Assembly: GCA_036365515.1 (NCBI GenBank)
Contig: CM070874.1
Coordinates: 221,386,942-221,450,941 of the forward strand
DNA from: Torymus aiolomorphi
Taxonomy: Eukaryota > Arthropoda > Insecta > Hymenoptera > Torymidae
DNA: 64,000 nt
Direction: 5' to 3'
Positions 25,382 through 35,673 of the stretch are shown piece by piece. Numbering within the stretch: position 1 is the first letter of the stretch; the number at the start of each line of letters is the position of its first letter. The notes beneath the pieces were generated by a model. That model did no database searches. It had not been told where the DNA came from and saw only the letters and a program-made list of their open reading frames with translations. A program made the position numbers and the translations under genes.

Positions 25382-25453
25382 ATCCCAGTGGCGCAAATGG
25401 TAGCGTAGCTGCCCGGTATGCAGAAGGTTGTCGGTTCGATCCCGACCTGGGCC
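25382..25453 (+). tRNA. tRNA-like gene, array copy 13
   Basis: Full-length copy; the G run upstream in its unit carries a T substitution (GGGGTGG), the clearest point difference in the array. Confidence 0.6.
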
Positions 25454-25758
25454 GTTATTTTTTTCGTTCTCATTTTTTCATCCTATACGTTTACCTTTCC
25501 TTTCCTCATCCTTTAAAAATTCTTGACTGCACTTTAAAATTATTAAAAATAATTGTGCATTTATATCCTTGACTGCTTTACTCTAATAGCTTAGAATAAT
25601 TAGAGATGTGTAAGTATACACACGTAAAAAGAATAAAATCGATCATTGATAAGTTAGGTAACTTCCTTATCTTTTATCGATTGCCCGTAATAGCCATTAG
25701 CTTCATTTTATTAATTAACATAAAAATATTCGGGCATTAGCTTCAATTGATAAATTAA

Positions 25759-25838
25759 CATCTCTTTTCTTGTCTGAACACTTCCGATGGCACGGTCAGA
25801 GACCTCTCGGCCATGAGCCTAGCGGGCATGGCAGCGGT
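25759..25838 (+). other. GC-richer cassette, right part, with second 13-bp repeat
   Basis: CATCTCTTTTCTT at 25759-25771 repeats the left flank. The cassette then runs GTCTGAACACTTCCGATGGC to GGCATGGCAGCGGTTTTT, a second R-type 3' end, and returns to H at 25839. Confidence 0.7.
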
Positions 25839-26124
25839 TTTTTTTAATTGTGAACGATGTTATTGTTAGTCGTAGCATTACTTCTAAAATCTTTCATGTA
25901 TGAAATATTTTTGCTATCCTCGTAAAAATTTCTTAGAATTTCCTTATTCAAACTTATCTTATTCCGATCGCATTTTTCTAAAATTATTATCTTACTTAGG
26001 GAATACAGTTGCTTTTGATAAAATACTGACAAGTTGATACGAACAATTGTAGACAAACGGATAAGTGGTTATAATTTTAAATTGTATATTTGGCAAAATA
26101 TAGAGCACCTCAGCTTTATATTCT
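25839..26124 (+). repeat. H repeat copy A, part 3
   Basis: Nearly identical to 32143-32428 (copy C) and to 31205-31625 in reverse complement (copy B), for example ATGTTATTGTTAGTCGTAGC. It ends in TTCT, the target of the LTR at 26125. Confidence 0.85.
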
Positions 26125-26769
26125 TGTTACGTCCGGAGACGTATTCTCATTTTAAAGAAAAAGCATAATTAGTATCAGATATTTCCTGACACATAAAAGC
26201 GAGAATGCAACTTAATACTACGCAGCGTTCTGCTTATGCGACCTTGAGACGTATAGAGTCACCCACTCAGAAAGACAACGCATGCAGTTTTTAACATACG
26301 GTCGAGCTAGAATCCAAGCCACCAAACTCCGCGGCAGTCGAAAGGCCACACTTTATAATGCTCAGCATTTCGCAAGTACGACGACCCAGAAAACTTGTAA
26401 TACATAAGTTGTCAAAAGATGAATTCGATACCGGGCTCATCTTTAACCTAATTATTTTGTATTATAAAAGAAGTGATGTGTGTCACACGAATCAGTCACA
26501 GCGTACAAGAAACCTGGCGAACTCCGTGTACCTCTACGACATCGAGAAGTTGAAATCATAAGCCTTACTCGTCTAGTAAGCAGATCGTATAAGTTATTTA
26601 TAGTAAATTTATAAAAGCAAGTGTTATAGAAAAGAAATATAATTGGAATTACAACGCATCGATCTACCAGAAGCCAGCAGATTGTATTGATAATAAATTA
26701 TTGTATTTTATATAATAAACCTACATAAAACCAATTACTACTTAGTTCCACTTATTTCCGGGCTTCACA
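26125..26769 (+). repeat. LTR 1 (645 bp) of an LTR retrotransposon called L
   Basis: Starts TGTTACGTCCGGAGACG; ends GGGCTTCACA, where the sister LTR ends GGACTTAACA. It is flanked on the left by TTCT. The copy at 32429-33078 is close to identical. The AATAAA at about 26692 and 26718 suggests the polyadenylation region. A primer site follows directly, so this is the 5' LTR. Confidence 0.85.
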
Positions 26770-26770
26770 T

Positions 26771-27000
26771 TGGTTTCAGTACCGTTCGAACAATTGTTCA
26801 CTAGACTATTTCAAATTAAAGAATAAAAATAACTTTTCTCCGGAACTTAACAGTGGTTCCGGTACGAATCGAACATTAGTTCACTAGACTGTTTAAAATA
26901 AAAGAATAAAAATAACTATTTTTCGGAACGTCACATTGGTTCCGGTACGAATCGAACGTAAGTTCACTAGATTTATACGAAAAAATAAGACTGGAATGAG
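26771..27000 (+). repeat. Triplicated primer-binding-site unit (83-bp period)
   Basis: TGGTTTCAGTACC (26771), TGGTTCCGGTACG (26854) and TGGTTCCGGTACG (26937) each begin an 83-base unit that continues TTCACTAGACT and AAAGAATAAAAATAAC. TGGTTCCGGTACGAATCGAA is complementary to a tRNA T-arm plus a CCA end. Confidence 0.75.
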
Positions 27001-28103
27001 AGGAAATGAGTAGTATTTGAAAATTACTAAAAATATCACCACTAACTGCTTCCGAGCTTCTCGTTTTGCAGTAAGAAGTTGAGAGGATCATTGTAGCATG
27101 ATCGTTTAAACTTCTGAAGATGAACGTGTACGGCTCGTCCAGAGAATACTAACATATTAACAGATAAATAGAAGAAGAAAATAGACGATGTTATAGAAAT
27201 AGGGAAAGAAGAAAGGATAACCCAAATACAAATAATCAAACGTAAACGAATATAAAAAAAAAGATTTCACATAAAGATAAAATAAAAATACATCAAAATA
27301 TATAAGTAAATAGCATCACGCTCAGTAAATCAGTAAAAACAAATAACTAAAATATTAGTGAAAAAAAATAAACAAATGAATAAATAAATAAAAAGAAATT
27401 GAAATAAATAAAACAAATCCAACACGAAGGAGAAAAATGAAATAATAATACAAAATAATGATCATTGAATGGATAAATATTATACATAAACAAGAAATAA
27501 GAATATTAGAAATCAAATTACACGAAAAACATTAAGAATAGAGATATAAAATTGGCAAATAAATAAATAAACTGCCAAATAAATAATGCACAAAAAAATA
27601 TATAGTTGAACTAATAATAAAAGATATTTAAAAAGAAATATTAAGTATACTGATACATAAATAAAAAGAATAAAGAACAAAACATAAGAAACGAATGAAG
27701 AGAAATAAATAAAGGGAAATAAGTAATAGAGAATTTACACAATACAAAATAGAAAACATATGAGAGATATAATCAGTGTATAAAATAATCAAGTCATTTT
27801 TTATCAAAATAAGGAAATCAAAATAATAATAAAAAATAACTAAACAAACGAAAAGTATTACAATAAAAGTAAGAATATTATAATGAAGAATCATACAAAA
27901 AAAAAAAGATTACAATAAAATATTACATTGCAAAAGGGAATATAGTAAAATAAGAAAATGAAAAATATTTAAATATTATAATATAAAAAATAAACAACAC
28001 TCAAAGGAGAAAATGATAGTAAGACAATAAGAAACAAAATAAAAGATAAATTCAAAAATAAACTACAATAATAATTACGAACATTTAGTAAAATGAAAAA
28101 ACC
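27001..28103 (+). other. AT-rich stretch, L interior and/or H edge
   Basis: Extremely A-rich on this strand with no supported gene. The boundary between the truncated L element and the inverted H copy B must lie here, but I cannot place it. Confidence 0.4.
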
Positions 28104-29393
28104 ATGATGAATAATCAAGCTAATACATTTTATAATTTTAAACAACAAAACCATTATTATACTAAAGTATTTCATTGTCAAATTTGCCGAGATCAATATC
28201 ACGAAGCATTGTTTTGCTCTAATGCAGTTTGTGTTTATCGTAAAAGTAAAGATAATATATCTTATTTTTGCAAGAATGCTAAAAACAAAATAGAACTTTT
28301 TTGTAAACTCTGTAATCACAGAGGACATTCTGTAGAGAAGTGTACATTTAACCAAACAAATGAAGATTATTGCCAATACTGTCAAATGATAGGACATGCA
28401 GCTAGTCAATGCCCTGTTATAAAGAAATATGAACTTGATTGTGAGTATTGCGGAAGCACGGGTCACTCAACTAAAGACTGTCTGTCAACAGTATGCACGA
28501 AATGCAATAAACTCGGGCATTGGATGATATACTGCCCTATAAACGAAAAAATAATGTGGAGCGCGTTATGTAAGGAAGAAGACCACGATGCATCAGATTG
28601 CAAGCGTGAGATTTTAAGAAATAGAATAATTTGCCAAATTTGCAAGGTGGTCACACATACTGCAGCATGTTGCCCAGATCGAAATACAAGTTTAAAAATG
28701 AATACCAATTACACGAATATTAGCCCAAATTATAGAAGTTTAGAAAACAAATACACGTACCACACACAAAGCAATTCAAGGAATACAAACAGATTCAATA
28801 ACATCAAACAACAAAATTACAAACCAAGAAATATGATTTTTAATAATCAACAACCCAATACAGTAAATAGAAAAAGAATTCAATGTGAATATTGCAAAAG
28901 AATCGGGCATGACGTCGACAACTGCAGAAAACTTAAAAATCTTATAATGCAATATAATGCAATGGGAAATCATTGTGATCTTTGTAAAAATCCAGATCAT
29001 ACTACTAAAGAATGTGAGGAAATCAAACAATATCCAAGTATTAATACTGATGAATCATACCATAATGTTACAAAAGAAACAATTAACGAATCAAAATTTC
29101 AGAAAAATAAAGTTAATGCAACGAATATTGAAAGATATAATAGTAATGAACTAATTACAGAAAATAAAGTAAATAAAAATAAACAGGAAACTAATATCAT
29201 AGAGGAATCTACAATAATTAATGATGATAAAGAAATCAATTCAATTATCGTACCTTTTATAAAAATACATGAAATCACTGATGAACCAAAAGATAATGAT
29301 ATGATTATAAAAAATCATGGAAATACTAATGAAATTAATTTTATAGACTTTAACGAAATTTTCAAAAATAATCATGAAATTGAAGAAATTATG
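28104..29393 (+). pseudogene. Multi-zinc-knuckle protein of H repeat (copy B), N-terminal part
   Basis: The frame encodes 430 residues before it is broken by a TIR element. It has eight CX2CX4HX4C knuckles (for example CKLCNHRGHSVEKC, CEYCGSTGHSTKDC, CEYCKRIGHDVDNC, CDLCKNPDHTTKEC) and one degenerate copy, at about residues 24-195 and 265-310. An Asn/Lys/Glu-rich low-complexity region follows. CCHC knuckles bind single-stranded nucleic acid. The pattern resembles CNBP-type or Gag nucleocapsid proteins, but no capsid or polymerase domain is present. The paralogue at 33244-34260 lacks the insertion, so the reading continues at 30112. I cannot name the family. Confidence 0.7.
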
Positions 29394-30111
29394 CACGGAG
29401 AGAAATTTTGTAGTGAAAATTACAAATAGTCGAGACAAAATTACCAGTTTCTATGGTAATGGATGGACAGACTGACAATTTCAAACTTTTTACCAAAGTG
29501 CCTTGGTAAAATTTTTTTTTAGTTAATTTAAATTAAAAAAATGAACTTCTTTTATCCATATTGATGGATATATAGTATTTTAATATAGAAATAGAAACAG
29601 AAACAAGGATGAAAAAACATTAAACTGAAAAAAAATTTTTACGGAAGCGGGATTCGATCCGACGATCTTTGGGTTGAGAGTCCGACGTTCTACCGACTGC
29701 GCCACGGAAGCTGTTACCAACAGTCATTTGAATCGCCGTTATTACTTACTGAAAATATGTGTATTGTTTTCATTTTAACGACGCGCACGCCTCTAGTATC
29801 AATCTTCTGAAACACAATAATGCGCAGTGCGCATGCGCGAATACACAAATACCAGGCTATTTGGTAAAATTTATCAGTTTTCTTAGTAAAAATTCTTAGG
29901 TTACCTTGTAAAAATGACTAGATCTCGATTTTTACCAGTGTGTCTGGTAATTTTTATTCCGATAATTTGGTATTTTTTTAAGTGGTTATGGTAGTTTTTC
30001 CTGGGAAACTTATAAATTGTATTAGAAACCTGGGAATATCACGGCTTTTGACAGTCTATCCATGCGCTACCAAGGCACCTTGGTAATTTTTACTCTAAAA
30101 TTTCTCTCCGT
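29394..30111. mobile_element. 718-bp TIR element inserted in the zinc-knuckle gene
   Basis: The ends read CACGGAGAGAAATTTTG and CTAAAATTTCTCTCCGT and are inverted copies; ATG flanks both sides (29391-29393, 30112-30114). The paralogue in copy C reads straight through this point, which confirms insertion. Subterminal repeats of CCAAGGCACCTTGG type occur at both ends. No transposase is present. Confidence 0.85.
29640..29711 (-). pseudogene. tRNA-like sequence inside the TIR element
   Basis: The minus strand has a D-arm-like GTGGCGCAGTCGGTAGA, an anticodon-loop-like CTCTCAA and a T-arm-like GGATCGAATCCCGC. Acceptor strands do not pair and stems are poor, so it looks like a degenerate tRNA-derived segment and not a working tRNA. 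A CTC anticodon is the naive reading. Confidence 0.5.
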
Positions 30112-31041
30112 ATGGAAACAAGTTTAATTGATTCTATTGAATCTACTGAAAAAAATGATGAGACTAATGAAGAAATGAATTTCAACGAATCTAATATAAA
30201 AACTCATGAGGATTGTGATGAAATTAATGTAATTGATTTTAATGAATCTGATATAAATAACCAAAAAAATGAAAATTCGAATGAAAATAATAAAGAAGAT
30301 AATAATTCGTTGGAAACAGTAACTTTTTATGATGATCTTAAAGTCATTTTAGACATTACTTTTGCTTTAGCTGAACCATTTGAATCCGAAGATGATCAAA
30401 TGGAAACTAAATTCCAACAAAACTCGCTTGATAATTCGTTAAAAGAGAATATAGCATCAATACATTCAGAAGAGTCTTTTTTAAATGATACAAAAAATCT
30501 AAAGAACTTATTAAATAATAGTAAAGTAGTTTTCGAAAATGAAAATCAACCAAAAGATATGTCTGATAATCAAAAACTTAAAAAACATTTAGAGAATAAA
30601 AATCATCTAAAAATATTTGATAATCAAGAACACCAAGAACAGCTTGAGAATAAAAATCAACTAAAAGAAACTTGAGGTAATCAAAATCATAACGTAATAA
30701 TCAATCTAGATACAAATCCTAATAAAGTATACAAATTGCAATTAGTTTTAACCAAAATAATATTTAATAAAAACGTCAAAAAACTAAAATGGACATCTAA
30801 TAATAAAAAACATTTTAAAGAATTTGTAAAAAATACAAAGTTAAAATCTAAAGGTTACTACAATAAATTTATTATCAGAAGAAAGTTTAAAAAGGGACAC
30901 AAAACATAGCCTATTAAAGAACCAAATACGAATAAATTTCAAAAGGATCAGCATAATAAGAATTTTCAACGCTATTAAAATGAACAAAATAATATCTTAA
31001 ATAATTATGAAAATAAGCAAAGACAATATTATAACAAATAA
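30112..31041 (+). pseudogene. Multi-zinc-knuckle protein of H repeat (copy B), C-terminal part
   Basis: Continues the gene after the TIR element: METSLIDSIES, then acidic Asn/Glu-rich sequence, and QEHQEQLENK repeats. A TGA at 30673-30675 replaces a leucine codon of copy C; after it the frame continues to basic, Lys-rich text with a further TAG near 30909 and a likely end at 31039-31041. The copy is dead. Confidence 0.65.
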
Positions 31042-32095
31042 TAACATAACATTTTTGTTTTAGGATATGGGCAACATACTCAATATTAACATCTATCATA
31101 ATCTCTTCTTATTTTTCCAAATTTAATACAGCAATAGAGAATTATAATTGCAGTTGAACTTTTCCATTTGAAGCAAAACCATCCTACTTCTTGGTCAACT
31201 AGAATATAACCCTAAGGTGATCCAGATTTTACCAAATATACAATTTAAAATTATAACCATTTATTCGTTTGTCTACAATTGTTCGTATCAACTTGTCAGA
31301 ATTTTGTGAAAAGCAACTATATTTCCTAAGAAAGTTAATAATTTTATGAAAATACGATCGGAATAATATAAAGGACCCCGCACACAATGTATGGAAAAAA
31401 ATCATCCGGTCAAATTGAACGAAACTTTGGAAAAAAAATAGATCTTGAGGTCCTGAAGAAATCTATCTTTTTTCAATTTCGTTCAATTTGACCGAATGAT
31501 TTTTTCCCATACATTGTGTGCGGGGTCCTTTGAATAATGAAATTCTAAGAAATTTTTAGGAAGACAGCAAAAAGATTCATACATGAAAGATTTTAAAAGT
31601 AATGCTACGACTAACAATAACATCGTTGACAATTAAAAAAACATATATATATATATATTGTTCTTTTCTTTTTAACAACAACAAACAAAAATATTGCGAT
31701 TACATATTAAAATACCTCAGTTTTTGTTTGCTAATGAAACAAGCAAAAGTTTTTTTTTTTGTAAAAATTATGTGTTATTAAATAATAGAAATATTTAATT
31801 AATTATTTAGTCACAAGGTAGAAAACATTTCAGGGATTAATTTAATAACTTATTATTCTAGCTATCTTTGAATAAGAAAATATAGAACTAATCCAAAAGA
31901 AAACGAAACAAAACCATTCCTAAACCTTGCAACCCTAACAAACATAGATAAAAAAAATTTGACTGTAATTTTATCCAAAATCAGATTGTATTTGCCTACA
32001 AAAATTGTTCTCATTCATAAAAGAAATTTTATGAATAGTTCAAGAACAAAAGAAAGAAAGAATTTAGGTAGTTGTACTCACATTGCTAAGATTAA
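31042..32095 (-). repeat. H repeat copy B, distal part (inverted)
   Basis: Reverse complement of copy A parts 1-3 in one uninterrupted piece. It therefore carries the empty sites of the LTR (AGAA at 31201-31204), element R (about 31640-31660) and the CACTA-like element (TA at 31804-31805). A TA-rich run lies at 31645-31665. Confidence 0.85.
31370..31531. mobile_element. 160-bp hairpin MITE in H copy B
   Basis: Almost perfect foldback starting AAAGGACCCCGCACACAATG and ending CATTGTGTGCGGGGTCCTTT, with a short centre near 31450. H copies A and C lack it at this position. Confidence 0.9.
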
Positions 32096-32098
32096 TTA

Positions 32099-32142
32099 AG
32101 ATTAAGTTTGAGGAAGCTACGTGCCAATGAATTGGCAGCGGT
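32099..32142 (+). repeat. Element R, 3' end fragment
   Basis: AAGTTTGAGGAAGCTACGTG, then the hairpin GCCAATGAATTGGC and GCGGTTTTTTTT, directly followed by H as in copy A. Confidence 0.85.
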
Positions 32143-32428
32143 TTTTTTTAATTGTGAACGATGTTATTGTTAGTCGTAGCATTACTTCTAAAATCTTTCA
32201 TGTATGAAATATTTTTGTTGTCCTCGTAAAAATTTCTTAGAATTTCCTTATTCAAACTTATCTTATTCCGATCGCATTTTTCTAAAATTATTATCTTACT
32301 TAGGGAATACAGTTGCTTTTGATAAAATACTGACAAGTTGATACGAACAATTGTAGACAAACGGATAAGTGGTTATAATTTTAAATTGTATATTTGGCAA
32401 AATATAGAGCACCTTAGCTTTATATTGT

Positions 32429-33078
32429 TGTTACGTCCGGAGACGTATTCTCATTTTAAAGAAAAAGCATAATTAGTATCAGATATTTCCTGACACATAA
32501 AAGCGAGAATGCAACTTAATACTACGCAGCGTTCTGCTTATGCGACCTTGTGACGTATAGAGTCACCCACTCAGGAAGACAACGCATGCAGTTTTTAACA
32601 TACGGTCGAGCTAGAATCCAAGCCACCAAACTCCGCGGCAGTCGAAAGGCCACACTATGTAATGCTCAGCATTTCGCAAGTACGACGATCCAGAAAACTT
32701 GTAATACATAAGTTGTCAAAAGATGAATTCGATACGTCACCGGGCTCATCTTTAACCTAATTATTTTGTATTATAAAAGAAGTGATGTGTGTCACGCGAA
32801 TCAGTTACAGCGTACAAGAAACCTGGCGAACTCCGTGTACCTCTACGACATCGAGAAGTTGAAATCGTAAGCCTTACTCGTCTAGTAAGCAGATCGTATA
32901 AGTTATTTATAGTAAAATTATAAAAGCAAGTGTTATAGAAAAGAATTATAATTGGAATTACAACGCATCGATCTACCAGAAGCCAGCAGATTGTATTGGT
33001 AATAAATTATTGTATTTTATATAATAAACCTACATAAAACCAATTACTACTTAGTTCCACTTATTTCTGGACTTAACA
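32429..33078 (+). repeat. Solo LTR 2 (650 bp) of element L
   Basis: TGTTACG...CTTAACA flanked by TTGT (32425-32428) and TTCT (33079-33082), a four-base target duplication with one substitution. H sequence continues on both sides and copy B shows the unoccupied TTCT, so an entire L element was reduced to one LTR here. Confidence 0.85.
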
Positions 33079-33243
33079 TTCTAGTTGACCAAGAAGTAGG
33101 ATGGTTTTGCTTCATATGAAAAATTTGGCTGCAATGATAATTCCCTGTTGCTGTATTAAAAATTTTGAAAAATTAGTAGAGGTTATAATAAATTTTAAGT
33201 ATGATGTCCATATCCTAAAACAAAAATGTTGTATTATTATTTG

Positions 33244-34260
33244 TTATTGTCTTTGCTTGTTTCCCATAACTGGATAAAATATTATTTTGTTCATTTTAAT
33301 AGCGCTGAAAATTCTTATTATGCTTATCCTTTTAAATTTATTCATGTTTGGTTCTTTAATAGGCCATATTTTGTCTCCCTTTTTAAACTTTTTTCTGATA
33401 GTAAACTTATTGTAGTAATCTTTAGATTTTAATTTTAATCTTGTATTTTTTACAAATTCTTTAAAATGTTTTTTATAAATAGATATCCATTTTAGTTTTT
33501 TGACGTTTTTATTAAATGTTATTTTGGTTAAAACTAATTGCAATTGGTGTACTTTATTAGGATTTGTATTTAGATTGATTATTGCGTTATGATCTTGATT
33601 ACCCAAGGTTTCTTTTAGTTCACTTTTATTCTCAAACTGTTCTTGGTGTTCTTGATTATCAAATATTTTTAGATGACTTTTATTCTCTAAATGTTTTCTT
33701 ATGTTCTTGATTATCAAACCTATCTTTTGATTGATTTTCATTTTTGAAAATTACTTTAATGTTATTTATTAAGTTCTTTAGGTTTTTTGTATCATTTAAT
33801 AAAGACTCTTCAGAATTGTTGATCCTATATTGTCTTTTAACGAATTTTCAAGCGAGTTTTGTTGGAATTTAGTTTCCATTTGATCATCTTCGGATTCAAA
33901 TGGTTTAGCTAAAGCAAAATTTATGTCTAAAATGACTTTAAGATCATCATAAAAAGCTAATGTTTCAACGAATTATTATCTTCTTTATTATTTTCATTCG
34001 AAATTTCATTCTTTTGGTTATTTATATCAGATTCATTAAAATCAATTAAATTAATTTCATCACAATCCTCATGAGTTTTTATATTAGATTCGTTGAAATT
34101 CATTTCATCATTAGTCACACAATTTTTTACAGTAGATTCAATAAAATCAGTTAAATATGTTTCCATAATTTTTTCAATTTCATGATTATTTTTGAAAATT
34201 TCGTTAAAGTCTATAAAATTAATTTCATTAGTATTTTCATGATTTTTTATAATTATATTA
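33244..34260 (-). pseudogene. Zinc-knuckle gene of H repeat, copy C (C-terminal part only)
   Basis: The minus strand carries the same text as 29290-31040, including NNHEIEKIM directly joined to METYLTDFIES, so it lacks the TIR element. It has frameshifts near 33960, 33830-33740 and in the C-terminal basic region. The knuckle-bearing half is missing because Helitron-related sequence begins at about 34275. Confidence 0.75.
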
Positions 34261-34275
34261 TTATAGTAGTATAAC

Positions 34276-34499
34276 TAGGACAGTTCTACGCCCTCCCCCC
34301 CCCCAACACTCGTCCACCGGCCGACCTGTGTAGCGTTCTGATAGGTTGAGACGAGCAGGTGAGTCTCCGCCCACTTTCGAGAAGCTTCTACCCTTCTATT
34401 TGTAATGACGTCATCGAATAAAAATTATCCGTATTTTATTGTCACTAACTAAGTGTCCGTAAATTTTCACTCATCAAATCTTATAGTGTAAATTATAGA
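34276..34499 (-). other. Helitron 3' non-coding part
   Basis: Between the helicase stop and copy C. It contains a C10 run and, on the minus strand, ends GAACTGTCCTAG next to TTATAC. CTAG followed by T is the usual Helitron 3' terminus, but I do not see a clear hairpin just before it. Confidence 0.4.
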
Positions 34500-35412
34500 T
34501 TAAATTTCAAAAATTTCTTTCCATACAAGTTTATGTATTATTACAGAATTTTCTGAACAATTTTCAATAAATATATTGTAAGGATATTTACATCGGGATA
34601 AAGCAACATATAACTGACCATGTGAAAATAGAAATGAAAAAAATAGAATCGAAACTCTGTCCTTGAGATTTATTTATTGTCATCACAAAAGCTAATACAA
34701 TTGGAAATTGTTTATGGTAAAGAATAAAAGGAAATGAAGATGAATCTGCAGTATTTAATGTTATTCGTGAATAAAAACCTCTTCACCAATTCTTTCGCCT
34801 GTAATTATTTCTGCCTTAACATTATGAGCATATAACCCAGTTATTCTTAGACGTGTACCATTACACATTCCTTGTACAATAGTTATATTTCTAATTAACA
34901 TAACAATAGCATTTACTTTCAATTTTAATTCATGAGGTGGAAGACCTTCTCTAATATTGTTAAGCATTTCAATTGGATAATTTAAATGAATATTTTCGTC
35001 TGTTTGATCAACTCCTTTATGAGTTGCATAATCTAAACTATAATACGTATGTACTCTTTTATTCAATAATTCTAAAACTTTATTATTAATAATTTTAGTA
35101 TCTTTATTAGAGTGGTTAAGATTACACGATCTATTGAAGTTTTAATATTAATGTTACTATAAATTTCTTTACAAATATTATTCGTTTTCCATTTATTTAG
35201 AATAATAAATGGATTAATTTTTCCTTCACCCAATTCTAACAATAGTGAAGCAAATTCTTTATTTTCCGAACGAATATTTTGACTTAATTTTAAAACTTTA
35301 AAATGAGACCATAACGCAGAAAATTTAATTGTTTCTTCAATTATACTATTTTTGTGACCACATTTCATAACTGGAAGAATTTGCCGAAAATCATATCCTA
35401 ATATGATCAACT
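34500..35412 (-). pseudogene. Helitron PIF1-type helicase, C-terminal fragment
   Basis: On the minus strand the text is typical of the helicase half of Helitron Rep/Hel proteins: GYDFRQILPVMKCGHKNSII, then WSHFKVLKLSQNIR, then GLPPHELKLKVNAIVMLIRN, then [14 protein letters not shown] and [14 protein letters not shown], ending at 34500-34502. Frameshifts occur near 35100, 34770 and 34630. The upstream Rep (HUH) domain and the Walker A region are missing; the frame starts abruptly near 35412. Helitron proteins drive rolling-circle transposition; this copy is inactive. Confidence 0.85.
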
Positions 35413-35637
35413 TTCTACACTATTTATTCAATTAATATAACGATATTTCATTGCTCTTAAGCAATTATAAAGAACATAAATAGTATATCCGTTACCTTTG
35501 ATTCGTCTTACGTCCGATATTTTACCCATCAAAATTTCATATTGCCAAATTTGATAGTTTCATACTTCATTATTATAAAATTTCTCTCTGAAAACGGGGG
35601 TTGGCGAGCGGAGCGAGCAGGGAACGAAGCCCCCCTA
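35413..35637 (+). mobile_element. Helitron-type 3' terminus (plus strand)
   Basis: 35596-35637 reads GGGGGTTGGCGAGCGGAGCG, then a short GC-rich stem partner and AAGCCCCCCTAG, followed by TATATA. A GC hairpin just before CTAG and insertion before T are Helitron 3' hallmarks. It points away from the minus-strand helicase, so it probably belongs to a second, non-autonomous Helitron. Confidence 0.6.

Positions 35638-35670
<33 letters not shown>
35638..35670. repeat. (TA)n run
   Basis: 33 bases of TA between the Helitron end and the TIR transposon. It may be the TA-rich target of that transposon; a shorter TA run lies at its other end (41938-41946). Confidence 0.9.

Positions 35671-35673
<3 letters not shown>

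Larger units (their letters stand above)
19744..25758. repeat. Tandem array of 475-bp units each holding a tRNA-like gene
   Basis: Units repeat every 473-476 bases and are nearly identical; visible differences are mainly C-run and A-run lengths. Nine units have the tRNA-like gene on the minus strand, then at about 23960 orientation flips and four units have it on the plus strand. The junction joins TATTAAGCCAA to GTGGCGCAAATGG and has lost part of one unit. Exact 13-bp direct repeats (19731-19743 and 25759-25771) flank the array as a target-site duplication would. Near-identity implies recent amplification or strong homogenisation. Confidence 0.95.
32143..34275 (+). repeat. H repeat copy C with solo LTR
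   Basis: Matches copy A part 3, then a solo LTR, then the region carrying the zinc-knuckle gene on the minus strand. It stops at about 34275 where Helitron-related sequence begins. Confidence 0.8.

Noticed and set aside
19744..25758. CRISPR array or ordinary tRNA gene cluster
   Set aside because: Units are 475 bp with no spacers, which rules out CRISPR. The tRNA-like fold departs from a working tRNA at position 33, the acceptor end and the anticodon, so I call it tRNA-like only.
28104..29393. Zinc-knuckle gene as gag of the LTR element starting at 26125
   Set aside because: In copy C the gene lies beyond the solo LTR in the opposite orientation, and in copy B it is joined to H without an LTR, so it belongs to H.
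29640..29711. Functional tRNA-Glu or tRNA-Leu gene
   Set aside because: Acceptor strands do not pair and the anticodon stem is poor, so I keep it only as a degenerate tRNA-like segment.
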